Assembly: GCA_011050085.1 (NCBI GenBank)
Contig: DRGL01000062.1
Span: 32,608 to 96,607, forward strand
Direction: 5' to 3'
DNA length: 64,000 nucleotides
Source: Pricia antarctica
GTDB lineage: Bacteria > Bacteroidota > Bacteroidia > Flavobacteriales > Flavobacteriaceae
The notes under the pieces were generated by a model. That model did no database searches and was not told where the DNA came from. It saw only the letters and a list, made by a program, of their open reading frames with translations. Position 1 is the first letter of the stretch. Every line of letters starts with the position of its first letter. Positions 8,642-18,536 of the stretch are shown piece after piece. The translations under genes and the position numbers were made by a program.

Positions 8642-8649
8642 TATTTTAG
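8642..8649 (+). promoter_or_regulatory. Possible -7 box (TATTTTAG) for the RelA/SpoT gene
   Basis: TATTTTAG lies 18 nt before the ATG, one base off TAnnTTTG, with TTG-rich sequence about 25 nt upstream of it. Confidence 0.35.
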
Positions 8650-8667
8650 ATTTAGAACTCCCCGTAA

Positions 8668-10872
8668 ATGACACAGGCAGCTGTAGAATTAGAGAATAAA
8701 GAAATCGCCAAGCAATATAAAGAACTGCTTCGCATCAGTTATCAACACTTGTCAGACGATGACCGAAGGTTAATTCGGGCAGCGTTCGAAGTAGCTGTAG
8801 ACGGCCATAAAGAACAGCGCCGCAAGTCAGGTGAGGCCTATGTTTTTCATCCCATTGCAGTAGCAAAGATTGTAGCTTCGGAAATCGGTCTTGACGCCAC
8901 TTCAATTGCCTCTGCGCTACTTCACGACGTTGTAGAGGATACGGAATATACGCTTGACGATATCGAGCGAATGTTCGGGGAAACTATAGCCCGAATTGTA
9001 GATGGATTAACCAAAATTGCGCACCTAAAAAAGGATATGAGCACCTCACAGCAGGCCGAAAATTTTCGGAAAATGCTGCTTACCTTGAATGATGATGTTC
9101 GTGTCATACTTATTAAAATCGCAGACCGCTATCACAATATGCTTACCATGGATTCGATGCCCGAGCATAAACAGGTTCAGATGGCATCGGAAACGCTGTA
9201 CATCTATGCTCCATTGGCCCACCGTATCGGGCTCTATAACATCAAGACCGAGCTTGAAGACCTCAGCCTTAAATATACCGAACCGAGAGTTTACAGAGAT
9301 ATTAAAGGAAAGATTGAGGACTCAAAAGAAGAGCAGCAAGTCTATATCGACACCTTTTCTAATATCATAGACAAGTCGCTAAAAGAAGAAGGCCTCAACT
9401 ATACGATAAAGGGAAGAATGAAATCTATCTTCTCCATCCGCCGGAAGATGAAGGCTCAAAATGTCGTATTCAACGAAATCTACGATAAATTCGCCATCCG
9501 CATTATCTATAAATCCGACCGGCAGAACGAGAAATTCCTGGCTTGGAAAATCTATTCCATTGTCACTGACCACTTTACTCCTAATCCGGTTCGGTTACGG
9601 GATTGGATATCCTCGCCAAAATCGACCGGATATGAAGCCCTACACATTACCGTCATGGGGCCGAAAGGCCGCTGGGTAGAAGTTCAGATTCGCAGCGAGC
9701 GTATGCATGAAATTGCAGAGAAAGGTTATGCCGCCCATTTTAAATACAAGCACGGTGATCAGAAGGAAATGGGAATCGAAATTTGGTTGAACCGTCTTCA
9801 GGAAGCCTTGGAAAACGCGAACACCAATGCGGTTGATTTTGTCGAGGAGTTTAAATTAAACCTTTATTCCAAAGAAATATTTGTTTTTACTCCTAAGGGT
9901 GAATTGAAGTCCCTTCCCAAGGGAGCAACTCCCCTTGATTTTGCATTCAATATACATACGCTTGTAGGCATGCGAACTCGCGGTGCCAAAGTGAATGGTA
10001 AGCTAGTACCGCTAAACACCACCTTAAATAGTGGCGACCAGGTCGAAATTATGACCTCAGACCAGGCGAAACCGAACCAAAACTGGTTAGATTACGCCAC
10101 AACCGCTCGAGCAAGGGCTAAAATAAAATCATCTTTACGGGATGAGAAAAAATTAACTGCCGAAGAAGGAAAAGAAATTTTACGTAGAAAATTGAAATCC
10201 CAAAAAGTAACTCTTAACGAGGATTCGATCAACAAAATGGTCGTCTTCTTTAAGCTCAAAACGAGTTTAGATTTATTTTACAGAGTCGGTGTCGGTTCAA
10301 TAGATAATACGATGATCAGAGATTTTACATCGTCGTACAATAATGCATTTATCAGCTTTTTTAAGAATAAAATTCGTCGAACACCCGTTCCCGAGGGTAT
10401 CGATAAAGATGAAATTACCACAAAATACGATATGCTCGTCTTCGGACGAGAAGAAGAGAAATTGGATTATAAACTCTCGCAATGCTGCAATCCGATTCCC
10501 GGTGATCCCGTTTTTGGATTTGTCAGTGTTAGCGATGGGATAAAAGTCCATAAAAAGAACTGCCCGAATGCTATACAGCTCCAATCCAATTACGCCTATC
10601 GCATCATTAGTGCTAAATGGATAGATTCTACCCAGCAAGAATTTAAAGCGGAAATTGAATTGACGGGAATCGACAATATGGGACTAATTAATGATATCAC
10701 CGAAATCATCTCCGATGAGATGCATGTAAACATGCGAAATATTAATTTCAGTACCGATGGCGGTACGTTCAAAGGTAACATCACCGTAGTAGTAAAAAAC
10801 AGCGGTATTTTGAAAAAATTAATTTCCAATCTGAAACAGATAAAAGGTATCGAAAAGGTTGGCAGAGTATGA
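8668..10872 (+). CDS. Bifunctional (p)ppGpp synthetase/hydrolase (RelA/SpoT family)
   Basis: A 734-residue stringent-response enzyme of full length. Order of domains: HD hydrolase with LLHDVVED (His86-Asp87) intact, so degradation activity is expected; synthetase domain about 230-370 with SSPKSTGYEALH near residue 312; TGS domain about 405-465; helical and zinc-finger-like region with the CCN cysteines near residue 607; C-terminal ACT domain about 655-734. It makes and breaks down (p)ppGpp in response to starvation. No second long RelA is in the window, which fits a single bifunctional enzyme, although other copies could lie elsewhere. Starts with ATG. Confidence 0.95.
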   Translation: MTQAAVELENKEIAKQYKELLRISYQHLSDDDRRLIRAAFEVAVDGHKEQRRKSGEAYVFHPIAVAKIVASEIGLDATSIASALLHDVVEDTEYTLDDIERMFGETIARIVDGLTKIAHLKKDMSTSQQAENFRKMLLTLNDDVRVILIKIADRYHNMLTMDSMPEHKQVQMASETLYIYAPLAHRIGLYNIKTELEDLSLKYTEPRVYRDIKGKIEDSKEEQQVYIDTFSNIIDKSLKEEGLNYTIKGRMKSIFSIRRKMKAQNVVFNEIYDKFAIRIIYKSDRQNEKFLAWKIYSIVTDHFTPNPVRLRDWISSPKSTGYEALHITVMGPKGRWVEVQIRSERMHEIAEKGYAAHFKYKHGDQKEMGIEIWLNRLQEALENANTNAVDFVEEFKLNLYSKEIFVFTPKGELKSLPKGATPLDFAFNIHTLVGMRTRGAKVNGKLVPLNTTLNSGDQVEIMTSDQAKPNQNWLDYATTARARAKIKSSLRDEKKLTAEEGKEILRRKLKSQKVTLNEDSINKMVVFFKLKTSLDLFYRVGVGSIDNTMIRDFTSSYNNAFISFFKNKIRRTPVPEGIDKDEITTKYDMLVFGREEEKLDYKLSQCCNPIPGDPVFGFVSVSDGIKVHKKNCPNAIQLQSNYAYRIISAKWIDSTQQEFKAEIELTGIDNMGLINDITEIISDEMHVNMRNINFSTDGGTFKGNITVVVKNSGILKKLISNLKQIKGIEKVGRV

Positions 10873-11000
10873 TACCGGGAACGACTTCACTGAAAAATAT
10901 TATAATCCTTAGCCGCAGTTTTTAAGGGATTCTAAATCCTTATGCATCTGAATTTTGAGTTTGTAATTGTGTTTGCAACTTGGGTTCAAAAAAAGAACTG

Positions 11001-11008
11001 TACATTTG
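11001..11008 (+). promoter_or_regulatory. Promoter of the Fur-family gene and purA (TACATTTG)
   Basis: TACATTTG matches TAnnTTTG exactly. A TTG lies about 18 nt upstream, the usual -33 spacing in Bacteroidota. It is 27 nt before the ATG at 11035 and should drive both the regulator gene and purA. Confidence 0.55.
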
Positions 11009-11034
11009 TAAATCGACGTAGAAGGCATCCTATT

Positions 11035-11532
11035 ATGGCAGCAAGCAAGAACCAAGAAATCGTAAAAAACGTTTTTACTACCTTTTTAGGGGAAAACGGG
11101 CATCGCAAAACACCCGAGCGCTATGCCATCCTCCAAGAAATTTACGATAGCGAAGAACACTTTGACATCGAGTCCCTCTACATTGGCATGAAAAATAAGA
11201 ATTATAGGGTCAGCCGGGCAACCTTGTACAATACCATAGAACTTTTATTGGAATGCAAACTGGTGCGCAAGCATCAATTCGGTAAAAATCAGGCGCAGTA
11301 TGAAAAATCATACTTTGACCGACAACACGATCACGTAATTTTGACCGACACCGGAGAGGTCGTGGAGTTTTGTGATCCGCGTATTCAATCTATTAAAAAA
11401 ACCATCGAAGAAGTGTTCGATATAAAAATAAATACACACTCACTTTATTTCTATGGTACCCGAAATTCACCCGATGCAGAGGTAGACGCACCGGTAGAAA
11501 CAGTAAAGAAAAAAGAAAAAACCAACAGCTAA
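11035..11532 (+). CDS. Fur-family transcriptional regulator without structural zinc cysteines
   Basis: A 165-residue Fur-like protein: a winged-helix DNA-binding domain ([14 protein letters not shown] is the recognition helix, near residue 65) and a metal-binding dimer domain with RQHDHVIL near residue 97. The CxxC pairs that hold structural zinc in most Fur/PerR/Zur proteins are missing; the position after HDHVIL reads TDTG. The frame is open back to 10942, but the ATG at 11035 follows the promoter and gives a normal length. The C-terminus is lysine-rich. Only 12 nt separate it from purA, so it is in one operon with a purine gene. Which metal or signal it senses is unknown. Confidence 0.85.
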   Translation: MAASKNQEIVKNVFTTFLGENGHRKTPERYAILQEIYDSEEHFDIESLYIGMKNKNYRVSRATLYNTIELLLECKLVRKHQFGKNQAQYEKSYFDRQHDHVILTDTGEVVEFCDPRIQSIKKTIEEVFDIKINTHSLYFYGTRNSPDAEVDAPVETVKKKEKTNS

Positions 11533-11544
11533 CCAATTTTATCA

Positions 11545-12816
11545 ATGGCAGTAGATTTATTGTTAGGCCTACAGTGGGGCGACGAAGGAAAAGGAAAAAT
11601 CGTCGACGTACTGACCACAAACTATGATATTATCGCGCGATTTCAAGGAGGGCCCAATGCAGGCCACACTTTAGAATTCGATGGCATAAAGCACGTTTTG
11701 CATACGATACCTTCCGGAATTTTCCATAAAAATGCGATGAATATTGTCGGCAACGGGGTAGTGATCGATCCGGTCATTTTCAAGAAAGAACTTGATGCGC
11801 TAAAAAATTTCAATCTTGATATAAAATCCAAATTGCTGATTTCCCGTAAAGCGCACCTCATTCTACCTACCCATCGTTTATTGGATGCCGCTTCGGAAAC
11901 GGCTAAAGGCAAAGCAAAAATTGGCTCTACATTGAAAGGTATCGGTCCGACCTACATGGATAAGACTGGCCGAAACGGTATGCGCATTGGGGATTTGGAA
12001 TTAGCCGATTGGAAAGAAAAATATCGTTCCCTTGCCAATAAGCATGAGGCCATGATTGATTTCTATAATGTGGATATCCAATACAACCTAGCAGAACTTG
12101 AAACAGATTTCTTTAAATCTATCGAAACCTTGCGAGAGCTGACTTTTATCGATAGCGAGGAATACTTATATCAAGCTCAAAAAAAGGGAGAAAAAATATT
12201 GGCGGAAGGCGCCCAGGGTTCATTGCTCGATATCGATTTTGGAACATACCCCTTTGTCACCTCTAGCAACACTACAGCTGCCGGGGCTTGTACCGGGTTA
12301 GGGGTTGCGCCCAACCAAATTGGTGAAGTAAAAGGAATTTTTAAGGCCTATACCACACGTGTCGGAAGTGGCCCCTTCCCTACCGAACTTTTCGATCAAG
12401 ACGGGGAAACCATGGGCCGGGTCGGGAATGAATTCGGTGCGACGACCGGTCGTCCAAGACGATGTGGTTGGCTAGATTTGGTCGCCTTAAAATATGCCGT
12501 TCAAATTAACGGCGTCACCGAGTTAATGATGATGAAAGCCGATGTCTTAAGCGGTTTCAAAAAAGTGAAAGTTTGTACGGCCTACAATTATAAAGGCGAT
12601 AAAATAACACATCTACCGTACAATATCGAACCTGAAAACCTAACTCCCATCTATACAGAGATGAAAGGCTGGCAAAAAGACCTTACGCAGATGACGAAGG
12701 CAGAAGAGTTGCCCGACACGCTACAGGCTTACATCGAATTTTTAGAAAAGGAACTTGAAACGCCTATCAAAATAGTATCGGTCGGACCTGATCGAACCCA
12801 AACTATTCACCGGTGA
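11545..12816 (+). CDS. purA: Adenylosuccinate synthase PurA
   Basis: A 423-residue enzyme with the family's GTP and IMP motifs: GLQWGDEGKGK at the N-terminus, GGPNAGHT near residue 34, and GAQGSLLDIDFGTYPFVTSSNT near 220. It joins aspartate to IMP using GTP in the first step from IMP to AMP. Starts with ATG 12 nt after the Fur-family gene. Confidence 0.97.
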   Translation: MAVDLLLGLQWGDEGKGKIVDVLTTNYDIIARFQGGPNAGHTLEFDGIKHVLHTIPSGIFHKNAMNIVGNGVVIDPVIFKKELDALKNFNLDIKSKLLISRKAHLILPTHRLLDAASETAKGKAKIGSTLKGIGPTYMDKTGRNGMRIGDLELADWKEKYRSLANKHEAMIDFYNVDIQYNLAELETDFFKSIETLRELTFIDSEEYLYQAQKKGEKILAEGAQGSLLDIDFGTYPFVTSSNTTAAGACTGLGVAPNQIGEVKGIFKAYTTRVGSGPFPTELFDQDGETMGRVGNEFGATTGRPRRCGWLDLVALKYAVQINGVTELMMMKADVLSGFKKVKVCTAYNYKGDKITHLPYNIEPENLTPIYTEMKGWQKDLTQMTKAEELPDTLQAYIEFLEKELETPIKIVSVGPDRTQTIHR

Positions 12817-12908
12817 ACTATCAAAGTGTTGCCTGCATAATAGTAGCGCTTGCATAGCCTGATCCACTTTGAAAAAGTAATTTGAATAGAAGATTAAAAT
12901 AGACAACT

Positions 12909-13646
12909 ATGAAAAATAAAGTAGCTATTGTTACAGGAGCGGCATCCGGATTAGGAAAGGCCATCGCAAAAAAGTTGGTTCAAAACGGTGTAACCGTAGT
13001 TGTTTCGGATATCGATGAAGAAAACGGAAAAAAGGTAGCGCAGGAACTGGACAAAAATGACGGGAAAGCTTTCTTTATCCAATGTGACACCAGCAAGCCG
13101 GAAGATTGTAAAAAATTAGTCAGTGAAACCATCGAAAAATTCGGGAAACTTCATTTTGCAATTAACAATGCAGGAATTGGAGGCGAACAGTCGTTGACCG
13201 GTGAATATTCAGTGGACAACTTTAAAAAAGTAATTGATATCAACCTTAACGGCGTTTTCTACGGAATGCATTATCAACTGCCTGAAATTGTAAAGAATGG
13301 TGGCGCTATCGTTAATATGGCCTCTATTTTGGGCAGTGTAGGTACGCCTCTTTCTGCGGCGTATGTTGCAGCCAAGCATGGGGTGGTTGGTCTTACGAAA
13401 ACCACCGCTCTGGAATATGCCCAAAAGGGGGTTCGCGTTAATTCCGTAGGGCCGGGTTATATACAGACTCAGCTTTTAGACCAGTTAGATGACGAACAGA
13501 AAGAACAGTTAGTGAAAGCTCACCCTATAGGCCGATTGGGCAAACCTGAAGAAGTAGCTAATTTGGTAGTTTGGTTATGCAGTGAAGAAGCAAGTTTTGT
13601 TACCGGTTCTTACTACTTAGTAGATGGCGGATATACGGCGCAATAA
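12909..13646 (+). CDS. Short-chain dehydrogenase/reductase (SDR)
   Basis: A 245-residue classical SDR. The cofactor loop TGAASGLG is at residues 8-15, INNAGIGG near 85, and the catalytic Ser/Tyr/Lys in MASILG and AAYVAAKHG (YxxxK). The aspartate ending beta-strand 2 (SDIDEENG) favours NAD over NADP. Substrate cannot be deduced; relatives are annotated as 3-oxoacyl-ACP or glucose dehydrogenases. It stands apart, 92 nt after purA and 205 nt before the OstA-like gene. Confidence 0.85.
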   Translation: MKNKVAIVTGAASGLGKAIAKKLVQNGVTVVVSDIDEENGKKVAQELDKNDGKAFFIQCDTSKPEDCKKLVSETIEKFGKLHFAINNAGIGGEQSLTGEYSVDNFKKVIDINLNGVFYGMHYQLPEIVKNGGAIVNMASILGSVGTPLSAAYVAAKHGVVGLTKTTALEYAQKGVRVNSVGPGYIQTQLLDQLDDEQKEQLVKAHPIGRLGKPEEVANLVVWLCSEEASFVTGSYYLVDGGYTAQ

Positions 13647-13826
13647 CCAAAGTCTAAAAATCGAGGAGCAACATATATATTATGCATAATGACCGGCTTC
13701 ATTTAGGTAATCGGAAATACATACAAACCTAATGGTTCAGTACATATTCTATGTAGCCCCAATTAAGTCTTAAATCCATGCTCCTAATTCTATCCCAATC
13801 CTTTATCGCCTCCCCCAAAAAAATCC

Positions 13827-13834
13827 TATTTTTG
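13827..13834 (+). promoter_or_regulatory. -7 promoter box (TATTTTTG) of the OstA-like gene
   Basis: Exact TAnnTTTG match ending 17 nt before the TTG start. It is part of a 14-mer, AAATCCTATTTTTG (13821-13834), that recurs before the DUF368 gene (18531-18544) and, inverted, before the amidase gene (46941-46954). Confidence 0.55.
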
Positions 13835-13851
13835 GGTAAAATTTTTAGGCA

Positions 13852-15645
13852 TTGCAATATTTAAAAAACTTCTTATTCTTTCTATTTGGCACGTTTTTGT
13901 GTTCTGCACAGAATGAAGTTACCAAGGAGAGTGATACTACTGAGACCAAACCCATCAATATTGTACACGGTGCCAATTTCACCAAAGACGAGACTAAATT
14001 TCCCGGAGCGTCCATTTTCAGTAAAGACGATAGACAAGTACAGTTCGAGCATGAGGGGGCAGACCTTTGGTGTGATATTGCCATTTACTATCAAAAGGAG
14101 AAACGCATAAGGGCCTTGGGCAACGTGCGGCTACAACAGGGCGACTCCGTCAAAATGACCAGTGGAAAAATTAATTACGACGGTAATCTAAAACTTGCTA
14201 AGGCTTTTGATACCGTAGTTCTTAACAGCAACAAAACCACCCTAAGAACCGATACCCTTTATTTTGATCGGGAAAAACAGGAATCCTATTACAATCAGTC
14301 AGGCACCATCATCGATTCCACGAATACGTTGACCAGTAGAATAGGTCGCTACTTTATGGAAATGAAAAAGATTCGTTTTTTGGATAGCGTACATATTGAT
14401 AACCCAGATTACATCGTTGATTCAGAAAGGCTGGATTATTATGAAACTTCAAAAAATGCCTATATGTACGGCCCGTCCACAATAACGGGAGACACCTATA
14501 AATTTTATTTCGAACGGGGTTTTTATGATACCAAGGTAGAGCGCGGATACGGTATAAAAAATACACGAATCGATTATAATAATCGCATCATAGAAGGTGA
14601 CAGCGTTTATTTTGATAAAGCTTCAGAATTCGCTTCGGCCACTAATAACATCACGGTTACCGACACCGTAAACAATGGTTTGATACGTGCACACTATGCC
14701 GAAGTTTTTAAGGACAAGGATTCCGTTTTTGCAACTAAGAGAGCCGTATCGATTAGTTTAGTTGAAAAAGATTCCCTCTACATGCACGGTGATACGCTGA
14801 TGGTGACCGGAAAGCCCGAAGATCGGATTCTAAGGGCATTTCGGAACGCAAAATTCTACAAGACAGATCTTAGTGGCAAATGCGATTCCATCCATTCCCG
14901 TGAAAAAACAGGCATCACGCAGCTCATCAAAAATCCGGTTATTTGGAACGGTGAAAATCAAATGACCGGAGATAGCATACATCTGCTTTCAAACAAGGAT
15001 ACTGAAAAGCTGGACTCTCTCAAAGTCATTGAAAATGCCTTTATTATTTCATTGGACAGTATCAGTAAAACCGGTTATAATCAGGCTAAGGGAATCAATT
15101 TGTACGGAAAATTCATTGAGAACGAATTGAAAATAATCGACTTGGTCCAAAATACCGAAGTCATATACTACATGTATAATGATGACGACAATCTGCTTGG
15201 CATCAATAAAACGACTTGTAGTAAAATAAGAATCACTATGGCGAATAATGACATAGAGAATCTTACTTTCTTTACTATCCCGGAAGGCGATATTTTTCCT
15301 GAAACGGAACTTCCGCCTGAAAATAGAAAGTTGAAGGGATTTATATGGCGCGGCGAAGAGCGCATCTTGACCAAAAATGATATTTTTGATGAAGATGACA
15401 ATAATCTCGTCCTTCCAATAATCCGTGGTATAGATAATCCCATAGATATCGATGCCGAAGAAGCGGAACGAAGTTTAAATGCAGGTGATCCCATCAATAG
15501 AATTCCATTGATCATACCAAACTCTGCGGGCAAGGACACAAAATCATCCGATGGGCAAAACGACGAGCAACTTCTCAACCCGAAACCTAAACCCGGGCAG
15601 CGACCAAAGTTGAAGAAGCTAACAACTTCATTATCAAACGGGTAG
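13852..15645 (+). CDS. OstA/LptA-like periplasmic protein
   Basis: A 597-residue exported protein. A short signal peptide (FLFFLFGTFLCSAQ) is followed by OstA-type beta-jellyroll sequence, clearest in ALGNVRLQQGDSVKMTSG near residue 90, with repeats of the type GDS-V-F/Y further on. The C-terminal 60 residues are proline-, lysine- and asparagine-rich and probably disordered. By family it should carry LPS across the periplasm to LptD (encoded at 46961). It is about three times as long as E. coli LptA. The start is TTG at 13852, since a TAG at 13846-13848 closes the frame and no ATG precedes the signal peptide. Confidence 0.85.
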   Translation: MQYLKNFLFFLFGTFLCSAQNEVTKESDTTETKPINIVHGANFTKDETKFPGASIFSKDDRQVQFEHEGADLWCDIAIYYQKEKRIRALGNVRLQQGDSVKMTSGKINYDGNLKLAKAFDTVVLNSNKTTLRTDTLYFDREKQESYYNQSGTIIDSTNTLTSRIGRYFMEMKKIRFLDSVHIDNPDYIVDSERLDYYETSKNAYMYGPSTITGDTYKFYFERGFYDTKVERGYGIKNTRIDYNNRIIEGDSVYFDKASEFASATNNITVTDTVNNGLIRAHYAEVFKDKDSVFATKRAVSISLVEKDSLYMHGDTLMVTGKPEDRILRAFRNAKFYKTDLSGKCDSIHSREKTGITQLIKNPVIWNGENQMTGDSIHLLSNKDTEKLDSLKVIENAFIISLDSISKTGYNQAKGINLYGKFIENELKIIDLVQNTEVIYYMYNDDDNLLGINKTTCSKIRITMANNDIENLTFFTIPEGDIFPETELPPENRKLKGFIWRGEERILTKNDIFDEDDNNLVLPIIRGIDNPIDIDAEEAERSLNAGDPINRIPLIIPNSAGKDTKSSDGQNDEQLLNPKPKPGQRPKLKKLTTSLSNG

Positions 15646-15759
15646 AAAAACTTTCATGGCTTTTTAGACAATCAGGCGACCTATAAAAGGTGCTTCAAAA
15701 AAAATCCAAAGTGAATATTTAGACCAGAGGCATACAATTCCGATAAATTAGATAACCCT

Positions 15760-16941
15760 ATGAAAAAAGACTTTCTAAAGTATCAAGCTCAGACCACTCC
15801 CCACCCGCTTGCTCTAGAAATCTCACATGCTAAAGGAAGTTATGTTTATGACACCAAAGGAAAAGCCCATCTTGACTTTGTTGCGGGAGTGTCTGCCTGT
15901 AGCTTGGGTCATTGTCACCCCAGCGTTGTAAAAGCAGTTCAACAACAGGCTGCAAAATACATGCATGTTATGGTCTACGGGGAATACATTCAAAAACCGG
16001 CAGTTGATTATACGAAATTGTTAGCTTCACTTTTGCCCGCTCCGCTTGAATCTACCTATTTGGTTAATTCTGGTACCGAAGCCATCGAGGGAGCCATTAA
16101 ACTTGCCAGACGTGTGACCGGTAGAAGCCAATTGGTTTCAGCCCATCATGCCTACCATGGCAATACGATGGGCAGCTTGAGCCTAATGGGATTCGAGGAA
16201 CGGAAGGCAGCGTTTCGGCCATTGATACCCGATATTTCCTTTATCCGTTTCAACCACATAGGCGACCTCAAAAAAATTACCGAAAAAACTGCCGGTGTTG
16301 TTTTAGAGACCATTCAGGGCGGAGCGGGCTTTATAGAACCAAAGAACGGATACCTTAAGAAGGTAAGGCAGCGCTGTGACGAAACAGGGGCGCTATTGAT
16401 TTTAGATGAAATTCAACCCGGTTTCGGCCGGACGGGGAAACTATTTGCATTTGAACATTACGATTGTATACCTGATATTCTCGTACTGGGTAAAGGCATG
16501 GCCTCAGGAATGCCGGTCGGAGCATTTACTGCTTCCGAAAAAATGATGGCAAGTTTACAGCATGCTCCCAAATTAGGTCACATTACCACCTTTGGCGGAA
16601 ATCCTGTAATCGCAGCAGCTTGTTTGGCAACACTAAAAGAAATTACTAAAACTGACCTGATAGCTCAGACACAGAAAAAAGAAGAAATATTTCGTAAAAA
16701 ATTGCAGCATCCTTTTATAAAGGAAATTCGTGGAAAGGGCTTAATGTTAGCCCTTATTATGAAGGATTCGAAAATTGCCGATCATGTCGTGCTCACTTGT
16801 GCCCAAAACGGTCTGATACTTTTTTGGCTTTTATTCGAACCAAAAGCTGTACGTATATCGCCGCCACTTACCATATCTATTGCGGAAATCGAGAAAGGCT
16901 GCGACATAATCCTTCAAGTTTTAACGCAGCTTGAGCAATAA
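15760..16941 (+). CDS. Class III PLP-dependent aminotransferase, substrate unknown
   Basis: A 393-residue fold-type I aminotransferase related to acetylornithine, ornithine and GABA aminotransferases. The PLP lysine is Lys245 in LGKGMASGMP, the ring-binding aspartate Asp216 in LDEIQPGFGRTG, and the phosphate-binding SGTEAIEGA is at 104-112. It is not next to arginine genes; it sits between an OstA-like gene and a TPR gene, so argD is not assumed. It is clearly distinct from the ornithine aminotransferase at 36858. Confidence 0.85.
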   Translation: MKKDFLKYQAQTTPHPLALEISHAKGSYVYDTKGKAHLDFVAGVSACSLGHCHPSVVKAVQQQAAKYMHVMVYGEYIQKPAVDYTKLLASLLPAPLESTYLVNSGTEAIEGAIKLARRVTGRSQLVSAHHAYHGNTMGSLSLMGFEERKAAFRPLIPDISFIRFNHIGDLKKITEKTAGVVLETIQGGAGFIEPKNGYLKKVRQRCDETGALLILDEIQPGFGRTGKLFAFEHYDCIPDILVLGKGMASGMPVGAFTASEKMMASLQHAPKLGHITTFGGNPVIAAACLATLKEITKTDLIAQTQKKEEIFRKKLQHPFIKEIRGKGLMLALIMKDSKIADHVVLTCAQNGLILFWLLFEPKAVRISPPLTISIAEIEKGCDIILQVLTQLEQ

Positions 16942-17074
16942 CATGTTAACTAATTTGTTAATAATATAGCTCGTAGGCGTACAAATGCACAGTTCCAAAA
17001 GGCTAATTTTAAATCCATAGTAAAACCTCGACCTACATATTTTTAGTTGGCGATTGTTTAACAAAAACCGTTCT

Positions 17075-18478
17075 ATGGCGCAAGCATCCAACGAAAAACC
17101 CAACCAGCCCATCGATAAGTTTGAATCGATGCTCAAAACTGACGACGTATATTTCTTCGATGCTGAGGATTTTGAGGATATTATTCATCACTATTTGAAC
17201 AACGGTAAAATAGCTTTGGCTAAAAAGGCTATCAAGATTGGCTTACAGCAACATCCCGCCTCTGTAGAATTGAAATTATTGGAGGTAGAGGTGTTAGTCT
17301 TCGAAAACCACCTTGATATTGCCGAAAACTATTTGGATGTTTTACAGACACTGGATAGTACCAATGAAGAAATTTTCATTCAACGGGCGAACATTTTTTC
17401 TAAGAAGGACAATCACGAAGCGGCTGTGGCACTTCTGAACGAAGCGCTAGGCCTTTCTGAAAATAGTTTCGATATTCATTCCCTTTTAGGCATGGAATAT
17501 CTTTTTATGGACGATTTTAAACTGGCCAAAGAAAGTTTTATGCGCTGTGTAGCCTTTGATGAACAAGACTACTCCTCACTTTATAATGTTATTTATTGCT
17601 TTGAGTTTTTAGAAGATTTTGATGGAGCCATTCATTACCTGAATGATTACTTAGAACGTAACCCGTATTGTGAAGTAGCTTGGCACCAATTGGGAAAACA
17701 GTATTTTACAAAAAAAATGTATCCGGAAGCGTTGACCGCTTTCGACTTTGCCATCATATCCGATGACACTTTTATCGGGGCTTACTTTGAAAAAGGGAAG
17801 GTTTTGGAAAAGTTAGGAAAATACAACGAAGCCATAGAAAACTACGAGGCCACAATTCAAATGGAAGACCCGACCTCTCACGCCTATCTGCGTATCGGCA
17901 GATGTCACGAGCAGCTTGAGAACGATGAAATGGCTAAGTATTACTATTACCACACGGTTCATGAAGACCCGCTTTTGGATAAGGGCTGGCTTGCCATTAC
18001 CGATTTTTACTTCCGACGAAAAGAGTACGAGAAAGCCCTGTACTACATAAATAAGGCCTTGAACATTGACGGCGAAAATCCGCAATATTGGAAAAAATGC
18101 GCTCATATCAATAGCGCTCTGGAAAAGTTCGACCAAGCAGACTTCGCCTATAAACAGTCCATAGATTTAGGGAATTATGAATTGCCCACTTGGTTAGGCT
18201 GGGCCGATGTTGCCTGTCAAAACCAAGATATCGCCGGTGCTGTTCACATATTATTGCAGGGACAGGAATTCTATCCTGAAAGTGCTGAAATAAAGTACAA
18301 AACAGCAGGTTTTCAGCTTGAAATGAACGACATGATCAATGCTCGAATCAGCCTTATAGATGCCCTGAAGCTAGATTTTGGAAAACTGGAACTTTTTTCC
18401 AGTCAATTCCCACAATATATCGACACCGATTGGGTCCGAAACATTGTTTCAAAAGTCGAGCGGAGCCTACGCCAATAA
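17075..18478 (+). CDS. TPR-repeat protein
   Basis: A 467-residue soluble protein made almost wholly of tetratricopeptide repeats; typical units are GKVLEKLGKYNEAIENYE near residue 250 and DFYFRRKEYEKALYYINKAL near 318. No signal peptide is seen, so it is likely cytoplasmic. The first ATG at 17075 is preferred over an in-frame TTG at 17054. TPR proteins are scaffolds for protein complexes; the partner is unknown. Confidence 0.85.
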   Translation: MAQASNEKPNQPIDKFESMLKTDDVYFFDAEDFEDIIHHYLNNGKIALAKKAIKIGLQQHPASVELKLLEVEVLVFENHLDIAENYLDVLQTLDSTNEEIFIQRANIFSKKDNHEAAVALLNEALGLSENSFDIHSLLGMEYLFMDDFKLAKESFMRCVAFDEQDYSSLYNVIYCFEFLEDFDGAIHYLNDYLERNPYCEVAWHQLGKQYFTKKMYPEALTAFDFAIISDDTFIGAYFEKGKVLEKLGKYNEAIENYEATIQMEDPTSHAYLRIGRCHEQLENDEMAKYYYYHTVHEDPLLDKGWLAITDFYFRRKEYEKALYYINKALNIDGENPQYWKKCAHINSALEKFDQADFAYKQSIDLGNYELPTWLGWADVACQNQDIAGAVHILLQGQEFYPESAEIKYKTAGFQLEMNDMINARISLIDALKLDFGKLELFSSQFPQYIDTDWVRNIVSKVERSLRQ

Positions 18479-18536
18479 CTACATTAACGCTACCGACACT
18501 CCGCCTCTTTTCCCGTTCAAGTCCGATTTAAAATCC

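Noticed and set aside
12821..12872. Inverted repeat TCAAAGTG/CACTTTGA after purA
   Set aside because: The arms are only 8 bp with a 36-nt spacer and no U-run; probably chance, although a weak operator for the SDR gene cannot be excluded.
15760..16941. Acetylornithine aminotransferase (argD) for the first class III aminotransferase
   Set aside because: No arginine genes are nearby and the family has many substrates; left without a symbol.
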